Part shown: positions 24,787 to 32,306 of the stretch, piece by piece
Layout of the letters: each line of letters starts with the position of its first letter
Numbering within the stretch: position 1 is the first letter of the stretch
Origin: Rubrivivax sp.
GTDB taxonomy: Bacteria; Pseudomonadota; Gammaproteobacteria; Burkholderiales; Burkholderiaceae_C
Length of the DNA stretch: 37,886 nt
NCBI GenBank assembly: GCA_021298085.1
Contig: JAJTDE010000029.1
Span: 1-37,886 of the forward strand
Direction: 5' to 3'
Program-made: the position numbers and the translations under genes
Notes under the pieces: model-generated
What the model was told of the DNA's origin: nothing
Seen by the model: only the letters and a program-made list of their open reading frames with translations
Database searches by the model: none

Positions 24787-25809
24787 ATGAAACTTGCCAC
24801 CTACCGAGACGGTTCACGCGACGGCCAACTGCTGGTGGTCTCGCGCGACCTGAGCCAGGCGCACTTCGCCACCGGCATCGCCAGCCGCCTGCAGCAGGTG
24901 CTGGACGACTGGAGCTTCATCTCGCCCCAGCTCGAAGACCTTTACACCACCCTGAACCACGGCAAGGCGCGCCACGCCTTTGCCTTTGACCCCAAGCTGT
25001 GCATGGCACCCCTGCCACGCGCCTACCAGTGGGCCGATGGCTCGGCCTACATCAACCATGTCGAGCTGGTCAGGCGCGCGCGCCAGGCCGAGGTGCCGGC
25101 GTCGTTCTACACCGACCCCTTGATGTACCAGGGCGGCAGCGACGACTTCCTGGGGCCCTGCGAAGACGCGTTGTTCGGCTCGGCCGATTGGGGCATCGAC
25201 TTTGAAAGCGAACTGGCGGTGGTCACCGGTGACGTGGCCATGGGCGCCACGCCGGAATCGGCCCTGGAGGGTGTGCGGCTGCTGATGCTGGTGAACGACT
25301 GGAGCCTGCGCAACCTGATTCCCGGCGAACTGGCCAAGGGCTTCGGCTTCTTCCAGAGCAAGCCGGCCACGGCCTTCGGCCCGGTGGCGGCCACACCCGA
25401 CGAGCTGGGCGAGGCCTACCGCGGCGGGCGTGTGCATCTGGCGGTGGAGTCGCGCTGGAACGGACGGCTGTTCGGCCGCTGCGACGCCGGCGACGAGATG
25501 ACCTTCCACTTCGGCCAGCTGGTGGCCCATGTGGCCAAGACCCGCAACGTGCGCGCGGGCTCCATCGTCGGTTCCGGCACCATCAGCAACCGGGATTGGT
25601 CGCACGGCTGTTCCTGCATCGCCGAGAAGCGGGCCATCGAGACCATCGAAGGCGGCCAGCCGCAGACAGCCTTCATGCAATCCGGGGACCGCATCCAGAT
25701 CGACGTCAAGGGCCGCGACGGCCTGAGTGTCTTTGGCAGCATTGACCAACATGTCCGCGTGCTCGACGGCGCCGTAGCCGCGGGCGCCACGCCAGAAGCA
25801 CAGCCATGA
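24787..25809 (+). CDS. Fumarylacetoacetate hydrolase family protein
   Basis: A 340-aa cytoplasmic hydrolase of the two-domain FAH type. It starts MKLATYRDGSRDGQL and has an N-terminal SH3-like domain. The metal and catalytic residues follow: D110 in FYTDPLMYQGGSDD, E140 and E142 in DFESELAVV, D171 in LVNDWSLRN and K194 in SKPATAFGP. These correspond to D126, E199, E201 and D233 of FAH. The family cleaves C-C bonds in fumarylacetoacetate, fumarylpyruvate or acylpyruvates; which substrate applies here is not decidable, because no other tyrosine or gentisate pathway gene is near. The frame extends back to 24697, but ATG 24787 fits the family start. Its stop overlaps the next gene by ATGA. Confidence 0.92.
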   Translation: MKLATYRDGSRDGQLLVVSRDLSQAHFATGIASRLQQVLDDWSFISPQLEDLYTTLNHGKARHAFAFDPKLCMAPLPRAYQWADGSAYINHVELVRRARQAEVPASFYTDPLMYQGGSDDFLGPCEDALFGSADWGIDFESELAVVTGDVAMGATPESALEGVRLLMLVNDWSLRNLIPGELAKGFGFFQSKPATAFGPVAATPDELGEAYRGGRVHLAVESRWNGRLFGRCDAGDEMTFHFGQLVAHVAKTRNVRAGSIVGSGTISNRDWSHGCSCIAEKRAIETIEGGQPQTAFMQSGDRIQIDVKGRDGLSVFGSIDQHVRVLDGAVAAGATPEAQP

Positions 25810-26789
25810 ACACCGACCTCACTCGTCATCTCCACCGCTGGCTCAGCGCCGGCGCCCTGCTGCTGGGCTGCGGCCTCGGTTGGGCCCAGGGCAGCACCAG
25901 TACGGCCGCCAGCTGCCCGCCCGTGGCCCAGCGGCCCAGCGCCGAGCAGCTGGACGCGGCCAGGGCCGCCGCCCGTGACCGCGGCCTGCTCTGGCGCATC
26001 AGCAAGGGCGGGCGCAGCTCTTACCTGTACGGCACCATCCACCTCGGCAAGCTCGAGTGGGCATTCCCAGGCCCGGGCATCGAACGGGCGCTGGCGGAGG
26101 TTCAGGCGGTGGTGCTCGAGCTGGACACCTCGGACCCTGCCACCCTCACCAAGCTGCAGCGGGCAATGGCCCGCAAGCCGGACACCCCGGCGCTGCCGGC
26201 TGCCCTGCGGCAAGGCCTGGCCAAGGAGACCCAGGCCGCCTGCCTGCCGGCCCAGGCCCTGGCCGACCAGCTCCCGGCCGTTCAGGCGCTGTCGCTGACG
26301 CTGCTGGCGGCCCGCTGGGACGGCCTGGATGCCAGCTTTGCCCAGGAACTGACCCTGGCCCAGGTGGCACAGGCGCGCGGCCTGCCGCTGCTGGCACTGG
26401 AAACCGTGGACGAACAGATGGCCGCGCTGCTGCCCGCCACACCCGCCGAGTCCGAACGCTTCGTCGCGCAGGCGCTGGCGCAGCTGCGCAACGGTGCCGC
26501 GCGCCGCGGTGCCGTGCGCCTGACCGAGGCCTGGGCCCAAGGCCGGCTGGAAGACCTGGCCAACTACGCGCAGTGGTGTGACTGCGTGAATACCGAAGAA
26601 GAGAGCCAGATGCTGCGGCGCCTCAACGACGACCGCAACCCGGCCATGGCCTCACGCATCGACCGCCTGCACGCCCAGCGCAGCCTGTTTGTGGGCGTGG
26701 GCGCGCTGCACATGACCGGCCCCAAGGCGCTGACAGACCTGCTGCGCCAACGCGGCTTCGAGGTCGAGCGTGTGCGTCTGGAGCACTGA
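25806..26789 (+). CDS. TraB/GumN family protein
   Basis: A 327-aa exported protein of the TraB/GumN (GumN-like, ChaN/EreA clan) family. A signal peptide of about 28 residues ends near GLGWAQG. Family motifs: LLWRISKGGRSSYLYGTIHLG (about 61-81) with the GTIH histidine, the acidic ELDTSD, LALETVDEQ, and the C-terminal VGVGALHMTGPKALTDLL with a second His. These His/Glu positions are thought to form a metal site. A protease role resembling Tiki has been proposed for the clan, but the bacterial function is open. Translation is coupled to the FAH-family gene by a 4-base overlap, and phaM follows after 54 bases. Confidence 0.9.
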   Translation: MNTDLTRHLHRWLSAGALLLGCGLGWAQGSTSTAASCPPVAQRPSAEQLDAARAAARDRGLLWRISKGGRSSYLYGTIHLGKLEWAFPGPGIERALAEVQAVVLELDTSDPATLTKLQRAMARKPDTPALPAALRQGLAKETQAACLPAQALADQLPAVQALSLTLLAARWDGLDASFAQELTLAQVAQARGLPLLALETVDEQMAALLPATPAESERFVAQALAQLRNGAARRGAVRLTEAWAQGRLEDLANYAQWCDCVNTEEESQMLRRLNDDRNPAMASRIDRLHAQRSLFVGVGALHMTGPKALTDLLRQRGFEVERVRLEH

Positions 26790-26843
26790 CAGCCCAGCCG
26801 TTTTCCTGCACAGTTCGCCTCAACGCCTTGACGGAGACCCCCG

Positions 26844-27530
26844 ATGAACACCATGCCTGGCCTGGATATCCTGCAGCAATGGATGCAGTCAGCACGCGGG
26901 GCCGTTCCTGGCCTGCAAACCTGGGCCAGCCCGACGCTGGACCCTGACGAGATCGGCAAGCGCATCGAGGAACTGCGCACGGTGCAGTTCTGGCTGGAAC
27001 AGAACGCCAAGCTCATCAGCAGCAGCATCCAGGCGCTGGAAGTCCAGCGAATGACGCTGACCACGCTGAAAAACCTCAACGTGCCATTGGCCGACATCGG
27101 CGCTGCCTTCCGCCTGCCCGAGATGCCCGAGGCGGCGCGTGAGCGTCCGGTATGGCCCCCTGCTGCTGCACCCGCACCCGCCGAGGCCAAGGCTGATGCC
27201 CCGGCAGCCGGCCCTGCCGGGGAGCCCGGTGCCGCCGACGAAGCCAGCGGCGCCGGCGCAGCACCCCTGGCTGACCCGATGCAGTGGTGGGGCAGCCTGA
27301 CGCAGCAATTCGCCACGCTGGCCAGCCAGGCCATGAAGGACAGTGCCGCGGCAGCACAGGCAGCTGCCGCGCAGGCCGCCGCGGCCAGCGCCAGCACCCC
27401 CCCGAAGCCGGAGGTGGCCAAACGTGCGCGGCCGGCCAGCCAGGGTGCGGGCGCAGCGGGCAAGCGCAGCCGCAGCACCCCGGCCACGGCCTCCGGCACC
27501 ACGGGCGCCAAGACGCGCAAGCCCCGCTGA
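26844..27530 (+). CDS. phaM: PHB granule-associated regulator PhaM
   Basis: PhaM of Ralstonia/Cupriavidus binds and activates the PHB synthase PhaC1 and tethers PHB granules to DNA. The 228-aa product has the PhaM N-terminal block: PGLDILQQWMQ, then LDPDEIGKRIEELRTVQFWLEQN and a coiled helix ending ALEVQRMTLTTLKNL (about 32-78). A second conserved patch, DPMQWWGSLTQQFATLA, lies at about 144-160. The C-terminus is Ala/Lys/Arg/Pro-rich and basic, resembling the AKKP-type DNA-binding tail. No PHB synthase or phasin is recognised in the window. The gene follows traB and precedes the glycolate operon; a small hairpin (27563-27581) lies in the gap. Confidence 0.88.
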   Translation: MNTMPGLDILQQWMQSARGAVPGLQTWASPTLDPDEIGKRIEELRTVQFWLEQNAKLISSSIQALEVQRMTLTTLKNLNVPLADIGAAFRLPEMPEAARERPVWPPAAAPAPAEAKADAPAAGPAGEPGAADEASGAGAAPLADPMQWWGSLTQQFATLASQAMKDSAAAAQAAAAQAAAASASTPPKPEVAKRARPASQGAGAAGKRSRSTPATASGTTGAKTRKPR

Positions 27531-27562
27531 ACGGCGCCGAACGGCACTGAAGAGCGCTGATC

Positions 27563-27581
27563 CGGCGGCCGCTTACCGCCG
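27563..27581 (+). terminator. Weak hairpin after phaM
   Basis: CGGCGG (27563-27568) and CCGCCG (27576-27581) form a 6-bp stem, followed by TTCCC without a proper T tract. It is a possible weak 3' end between phaM and glcD. Confidence 0.3.
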
Positions 27582-27673
27582 TTCCCGTCAAAACTGCTTG
27601 AACCCGTGGCGGCCGTGGCGCCACCGGGGCAAGCGGTTAGAGTGTGGCATTCATCCACCCTCGAAGTGCTGCC

Positions 27674-29206
27674 ATGACCGCCCTGCTGGCCGAGCCGGCG
27701 CTGGCGCCGAGCACCGGCCCCGCCCCCGAATCGCCCCCCGAAGACCGCGCTGGCCGCCAGCGTGCCGTGGTGGCCGCCCTGCGGCCGCTGCTGCCGGCCC
27801 ATGCGCTGTTGTGGAACACCGAAGACACGGTGCCCTATGAATGTGACGGCCTGACGGCCTACCGGCAGAAACCACTGGTGGTGGCCCTGCCAGAGACCGA
27901 GGAACAGGTGGCGTCGGTGCTGCGGGCCTGCCACGCGCTGCGGGTGCCCGTGGTGGCGCGCGGTGCTGGCACCGGGCTGTCGGGCGGTGCAATGCCCCAT
28001 GCGATGGGGGTGACGCTGTCGCTGGCCAAGTTCAACCGCATCCTGAAAGTGGACGCCTTCAGCCGCACCGCCACCGTGCAGTGCGGCGTCCGCAACCTGG
28101 CCATCAGCGAGGCCGCCGCCCCGCACGGCCTGTACTACGCACCTGACCCGAGCTCCCAGATCGCCTGCACCATCGGCGGCAACGTGGCCGAGAACTCCGG
28201 CGGCGTGCACTGCCTGAAGTACGGCCTCACCTTGCACAACGTGCTGCGGGTGCGGGGCTTCACCGCCGAAGGCGAGGCCGTCGAGTTTGGTTCCGAAGCC
28301 CTGGACGTGCCCGGTCTTGACCTGCTCAGCGTGATCGTCGGCAGTGAAGGCATGCTCGCCGTGACCACCGAGGTCACCGTCAAGCTGGTGCCCAAGCCGC
28401 GCCTGGCGCGCTGCATCATGGCCAGCTTCGACGACATCCGCAAGGCAGGCGACGCTGTAGCCGCGGTGATCGCCGCCGGCATCATCCCCGCCGGCCTGGA
28501 GATGATGGACAAGCCCATGACGGCGGCTGTGGAGGACTTTGTGCGCGCTGGCTACGACCTGCGCGCCGAAGCCATCCTGCTGTGTGAAAGCGATGGCACG
28601 CCGGAAGAGGTGGAAGAGGAGATCGGCCGCATGCTGGACGTGCTGGCCGGTGCCGGCGCTGCGCGCATGGAGGTGAGCAAGGACGAGGCGCAGCGCCTGA
28701 AGTTCTGGAGCGGGCGCAAGAACGCGTTCCCGGCCAGCGGGCGCATCAGCCCCGACTACATGTGCATGGATTCCACCATTCCGCGCAAGAAGCTGGCCGA
28801 CATCCTGCTGGCCATCGCCGAGATGGAAAAGAAGTACCAGCTGCGCTGTGCCAACGTGTTCCATGCGGGCGACGGCAACCTGCACCCGCTGATCCTGTTC
28901 GACGCCAACGACCCTGACCAGCTGCACCGCTGCGAACAGTTCGGCGCCGACATCCTGGAAACCAGCGTGGCGCTCGGCGGCACGGTCACCGGCGAACACG
29001 GGGTGGGCATCGAGAAGCTCAATTCGATGTGTGTGCAGTTCTCGCCCGAAGAACGGGCGCAGTTCACCGCCGTCAAGCACGCGTTTGACCCGCTGGGCCT
29101 GCTCAACCCGGGCAAGGTCATCCCCACGCTGCAGCGCTGCGCCGAATATGGCCGCATGCATGTCAGCAAGGGCCTGCTGCCGTTCCCGAACCTGGAACGC
29201 TTCTGA
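27674..29206 (+). CDS. glcD: Glycolate oxidase FAD subunit GlcD
   Basis: GlcD is the FAD-binding catalytic subunit of the membrane-associated GlcDEF complex, which oxidises glycolate to glyoxylate. From ATG 27674 it has 510 aa. The FAD-binding PCMH half contains PVVARGAGTGLSGGAMP, SQIACTIGGNVAENSGG and GSEGMLAV. The C-terminal cap has the HAGDGNLHP motif and ends with VTGEHGVGIEK and NPGKVIP. All are characteristic of GlcD and related D-lactate dehydrogenases; the presence of glcE and glcF fixes the assignment. A GTG at 27644 in the same frame is the alternative start. It is the first gene of a run on the plus strand; no clear promoter boxes were found upstream. Confidence 0.94.
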   Translation: MTALLAEPALAPSTGPAPESPPEDRAGRQRAVVAALRPLLPAHALLWNTEDTVPYECDGLTAYRQKPLVVALPETEEQVASVLRACHALRVPVVARGAGTGLSGGAMPHAMGVTLSLAKFNRILKVDAFSRTATVQCGVRNLAISEAAAPHGLYYAPDPSSQIACTIGGNVAENSGGVHCLKYGLTLHNVLRVRGFTAEGEAVEFGSEALDVPGLDLLSVIVGSEGMLAVTTEVTVKLVPKPRLARCIMASFDDIRKAGDAVAAVIAAGIIPAGLEMMDKPMTAAVEDFVRAGYDLRAEAILLCESDGTPEEVEEEIGRMLDVLAGAGAARMEVSKDEAQRLKFWSGRKNAFPASGRISPDYMCMDSTIPRKKLADILLAIAEMEKKYQLRCANVFHAGDGNLHPLILFDANDPDQLHRCEQFGADILETSVALGGTVTGEHGVGIEKLNSMCVQFSPEERAQFTAVKHAFDPLGLLNPGKVIPTLQRCAEYGRMHVSKGLLPFPNLERF

Positions 29207-29253
29207 ACACCCCGCCAACCTCGCAGAACGGCAGTCAACGGCCGTGAACGTCC

Positions 29254-30453
29254 ATGAACAGCTCTGAAAGCCTGGCGCCGGACGGCGGCACCGCAGCCCA
29301 GTCGTCGCTCAAGCACCCGGCGCTGAAGCGCCTGCTGGAACAGCTCCAGCAGGCCCGCGCCGATGGCCAGACCCTGGACATCCGGGGCGGCCACACCAAG
29401 CGCTTCTACGGCAATACGGCCATGGGCCAGCCGCTGGACGTGACGCCGCTGGCCGGCATCAGCAGCTACGAACCCAGCGAGCTGGTCGTTACCGTGCGCG
29501 CCGGCACACCCCTGGCCGAGCTGGAAGCGGTGCTGGCCGACAAGGGCCAGTGCCTGCCCTTTGAACCCCCTCGGCTGGGCCGCGCGGGCGCCGGCCAGGC
29601 GCCGTTTGGCGCCGTGGGCGGCACGGTGGGCGGGATGGTGGCGGCCGGGCTGTCAGGCCCGGCGCGGGCCGCCGTGGGCAGCGTGCGCGACTACGTGCTG
29701 GGCGCCACGCTGCTCACCGGGCGCGGCGAGCTGCTGAGCTTTGGCGGCCAGGTGATGAAAAACGTGGCCGGCTACGACGTCGCACGGCTGCTGGCCGGCT
29801 CACTGGGCACGCTGGGCGTGATCTGCGAAGTCAGCCTCAAGGTGCTGGCGCAGCCGGTGGCCCAGCACACGCTGCGCTTCGAGATGGACGAGGCCCGGGC
29901 CATCACGCTGCTGCAGCAGCTGGGCGGCCAGCCCCTGCCGCTGAACGCCAGCGCCTGGTGGGAAGGCATGCTGGTGGTGCGTCTGGCCGGCGCGGGCAAG
30001 GCGGTGGAAGCCGCTGCGCAGCTGCTGCGCCAGAACCACGGCGGCGGCGACGTCGACGCCGACATGGCCGCCACCTTCTGGCAGGGCCTGCGTGACCAGA
30101 CCGACGAGTTTTTTGTCGGCGCCCACGAAGCCGTGGCGCGCGGCGCCCAGCTGTGGCGCCTGTCGGTGCCGGCCTGGGCTCCGCCCCTGAAACTGGCCGG
30201 CCAGCAGCTCATCGAGTGGGGTGGTGCGCAGCGCTGGCTGTGTACCCCGCTGCAAGCCAGCGCCCTGCGTGAAGCGGCCCGCGCCGCGGGCGGCCACGCC
30301 ACCTTGTTCCGCGCGGCCGAGGGCACACCCGCGCCCGAGGGCGGGGTGTTTGCGCCGCTGTCGGCGCCGCTGGCGCGCATCCAGCGCTCGCTCAAGCAGT
30401 CCTTCGACCCCGACGGCCTGTTCAACCGCGGCCGCCTGTACCCGGATTGGTAG
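29254..30453 (+). CDS. glcE: Glycolate oxidase FAD-binding subunit GlcE
   Basis: The second flavoprotein subunit of glycolate oxidase, 399 aa. It has an N-terminal PCMH-type FAD domain with DIRGGHTKRFYG, VVTVRAGTPLAELEAVLA, GGTVGGMVAAGLSGP and DYVLGATLLTGRGE, plus the conserved VAGYDVARLLAGSLGTLGV and the C-terminal LKQSFDPDGLFNRGRLYPDW. Length and motifs match GlcE. It follows glcD by 47 bases and its stop is six bases before the GTG start of the methyltransferase gene, so the run is compact. Confidence 0.94.
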   Translation: MNSSESLAPDGGTAAQSSLKHPALKRLLEQLQQARADGQTLDIRGGHTKRFYGNTAMGQPLDVTPLAGISSYEPSELVVTVRAGTPLAELEAVLADKGQCLPFEPPRLGRAGAGQAPFGAVGGTVGGMVAAGLSGPARAAVGSVRDYVLGATLLTGRGELLSFGGQVMKNVAGYDVARLLAGSLGTLGVICEVSLKVLAQPVAQHTLRFEMDEARAITLLQQLGGQPLPLNASAWWEGMLVVRLAGAGKAVEAAAQLLRQNHGGGDVDADMAATFWQGLRDQTDEFFVGAHEAVARGAQLWRLSVPAWAPPLKLAGQQLIEWGGAQRWLCTPLQASALREAARAAGGHATLFRAAEGTPAPEGGVFAPLSAPLARIQRSLKQSFDPDGLFNRGRLYPDW

Positions 30454-30458
30454 GCCCC

Positions 30459-31187
30459 GTGTCAAACGCCCTGGCCCAGGCCCTGCCCCACCCGCTGCCC
30501 GCCGATGAACCCGCGGCCGTGCAGGGCATGCAGCGCTACTACGTGGCCCGCGCCGCCTACTACGAGCGGGTCTACCACCGGCCCGCCCGCCAGGCTGACC
30601 TGCGCGCGCTGGAAGCCTGGCTGGCCGAGACCTTCCGCGGCCACCGGGTGCTGGAAGTGGCCGCTGGCACCGGCTGGTGGATCCCCCAGGGCGCGCGCCA
30701 CGCCGAAGATTGGCTGGCCACCGACATCAATGGCGAGCCCTGGGCCGTGGCCCAGGCGAAGACCTTGCCCGCCTGTGTGCGCTTTGCAGCGCTGGACGCC
30801 TATGCGCTGGACAGCGCCTCGGTGCTGGACGGCCAACGGTTTGACGCCGCCTTTGCCGGCTGCTGGTGGAGCCATGTGCCGCTGACCCGGCTGCCCGGGT
30901 TTCTGGCCGCGCTGCACCGCCGCCTGCAGCCGGGCGCCCGCGTGGTCTTCCTGGACAACGCCTATGTGGAAGGTGACAGCACCCCGCTGAGCCGCCGCGA
31001 TGTCGACGGCAACACCTACCAGCTGCGCAGCCTGGACGACGGCAGCCAGCACGAGGTGCTGAAGAACTTTCCCGAGTCTTCGCAGGCGCTCCAGATGATC
31101 GGTGCCAGCGCGCACGACGCGCAATGGACGGCCTTTCGGCACTACTGGCTGCTCAGCTACCGCTGGGGTGAGGCCCCGCCACCATGA
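30459..31187 (+). CDS. Class I SAM-dependent methyltransferase embedded in the glc operon
   Basis: A soluble 242-aa protein with the class I methyltransferase fold. Motif I is VLEVAAGTGWWIP, the acidic loop is ATDINGEP and motif IV/post-I is FDAAFAGCWWSHVPL, followed by LQPGARVVFLDNAYVEGD. The GTG at 30459 begins five bases after the glcE stop; the frame could open at a TTG at 30447 inside glcE. It overlaps the lrgA start by ATGA. I do not know the substrate. The position suggests a link to glycolate metabolism or to modification of a complex member, but a passenger role is equally possible. It is not one of the named glc genes of E. coli. Confidence 0.82.
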   Translation: MSNALAQALPHPLPADEPAAVQGMQRYYVARAAYYERVYHRPARQADLRALEAWLAETFRGHRVLEVAAGTGWWIPQGARHAEDWLATDINGEPWAVAQAKTLPACVRFAALDAYALDSASVLDGQRFDAAFAGCWWSHVPLTRLPGFLAALHRRLQPGARVVFLDNAYVEGDSTPLSRRDVDGNTYQLRSLDDGSQHEVLKNFPESSQALQMIGASAHDAQWTAFRHYWLLSYRWGEAPPP

Positions 31188-31537
31188 CCGCGCTGCATGG
31201 CCTGGTCATCCTGCTGCTGTGCCAGTCGGCCGGCGAAGGGCTGTCGCGCGGGCTGCAGCTGCCCCTGCCCGGGCCGGTGATGGGACTGCTGCTGTGCCTG
31301 CCGCTGCTGGCCCTGGTGCCGGCCGCGCGCAGCCCCGTCGAGGCCGCCACCCAGCCGATGCTGCAGCACCTGTCGCTGCTGTTTGTGCCGGTGGGGGTGG
31401 GCGTGATCCTGCACCTGCCGCTGCTGGCGCAGCATGGCCTGGCCATCGCGCTGGTGCTGCTGCTGTCCACGCTGTGTGGCCTGGCCGTGACGGCGCTGGT
31501 GCTCAAGCGCCTGCTGCCGGCCCGAGAGACGCCCTGA
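31184..31537 (+). CDS. lrgA: LrgA/CidA family membrane protein
   Basis: A 117-aa inner-membrane protein with about four hydrophobic segments (about 5-20, 25-43, 64-80, 83-108). The family motif PLPGPVMGLLLCLPLL and the later HLSLLFVPVGVGVI mark LrgA/CidA. The family was first described as holin-like in Staphylococcus. LrgAB proteins have since been shown to carry pyruvate in Bacillus and streptococci, and the plant PLGG1 fusion of LrgA and LrgB exports glycolate and glycerate. Sitting between glycolate-oxidase subunit genes and coupled to lrgB (10-base gap), it is best read as half of a glycolate uptake or exchange system. Confidence 0.88.
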   Translation: MTALHGLVILLLCQSAGEGLSRGLQLPLPGPVMGLLLCLPLLALVPAARSPVEAATQPMLQHLSLLFVPVGVGVILHLPLLAQHGLAIALVLLLSTLCGLAVTALVLKRLLPARETP

Positions 31538-31547
31538 GCGCCGCCCG

Positions 31548-32282
31548 ATGAGCAGCTTTGTCGAACTCTGGGTCTACCTGTCGGCCACACCGCTGTTTGG
31601 GCTGACGGCTACCTTGACAGTCTATGTGCTGGCCGTGGCCGGCTACGAACGCCTGGGGCGGGCGCCTTGGGCCAACCCGGTGCTGGTGTCGGTGCTGCTG
31701 CTGGGCGGGCTGCTGGTGCTCAGCGACACGGCCTACCCCACCTACTTTTCCGGGGCGCAGTTCATCCACTTCCTGCTGGGGCCGGCGGTGGTGGCCCTTG
31801 CCTGGCCGCTGTGGCAGAAGCGCGACGAGCTGCGCCAGCGCGCAGGGCCGCTGCTGGCCGCCGCACTCGCCGGCGGCCTGTGTGCCGCGGGCAGCGCCGT
31901 GGGGCTGGGCTGGCTGCTGGGGCTGCCGCCCGAGGTGCTGGCCTCACTGGCGCCCAAATCCGTCACCGCGCCCGTGGCCATGGGCCTGGCCGAGCCCCTG
32001 GGTGGCATCGCCGCGCTGGCCGCGGTGTTTGCCGTGCTCACCGGCCTGATCGGCGCCATCTGCGCCAAACCCCTGTTTGACCTGCTGGGCATCCACCGCC
32101 CGGAACTGCGCGGTTTTGCCATCGGCACCACCTCACATGGCCTGGGCGCGGCGCGCGCCTGGCAGGTGCACCCCGACGCCGGTGCCTATGCCTCACTGGC
32201 CCTGGGGCTGCAGGTGCTGCTGACGTCACTGCTGCTGCCGCTGCTGTACCGTTGGCTGGTTGCACCTTCGGCCCACCCCTGA
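31548..32282 (+). CDS. lrgB: LrgB/CidB family membrane protein, probable glycolate carrier subunit
   Basis: A 244-aa polytopic inner-membrane protein with about seven hydrophobic segments. The LrgB signature is present: SDTAYPTYFSGAQFIHFLLGPAVVALAWPL-type N-half, LAPKSVTAPVAMGLAEPLGG, and GFAIGTTSHGLGAARAW near 190-206. In the family the SVTAP and SHG(L/I)G segments are the most conserved and probably line the pore. It forms a pair with lrgA. glcF begins 25 bases after the stop, so the carrier genes lie between the flavin and iron-sulfur subunit genes. The transport role is inferred from PLGG1 and PftB-type homologues plus operon position; no experiment is implied. Confidence 0.9.
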   Translation: MSSFVELWVYLSATPLFGLTATLTVYVLAVAGYERLGRAPWANPVLVSVLLLGGLLVLSDTAYPTYFSGAQFIHFLLGPAVVALAWPLWQKRDELRQRAGPLLAAALAGGLCAAGSAVGLGWLLGLPPEVLASLAPKSVTAPVAMGLAEPLGGIAALAAVFAVLTGLIGAICAKPLFDLLGIHRPELRGFAIGTTSHGLGAARAWQVHPDAGAYASLALGLQVLLTSLLLPLLYRWLVAPSAHP

Positions 32283-32306
32283 CACCGCATTGAACGATTT
32301 GCCCCC

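Noticed and set aside
23442..24989. A 515-codon plus-strand frame with Gly-Val repeats
   Set aside because: The Gly-rich repeat is the complement of the DUF3108 linker repeat, and the rest is antisense to DUF3108.
26564..29218. An 884-codon open frame on the minus strand
   Set aside because: It lies antisense to traB, phaM and glcD, all of which have clear family motifs. Its product is low-complexity His/Gln/Ala-rich, as expected for a GC-rich shadow frame.
31184..32282. LrgAB as a holin/antiholin or programmed-lysis module
   Set aside because: No LytSR-type regulator, murein hydrolase or lysis gene is near; the pair is embedded in a glycolate oxidase operon, which favours transport.
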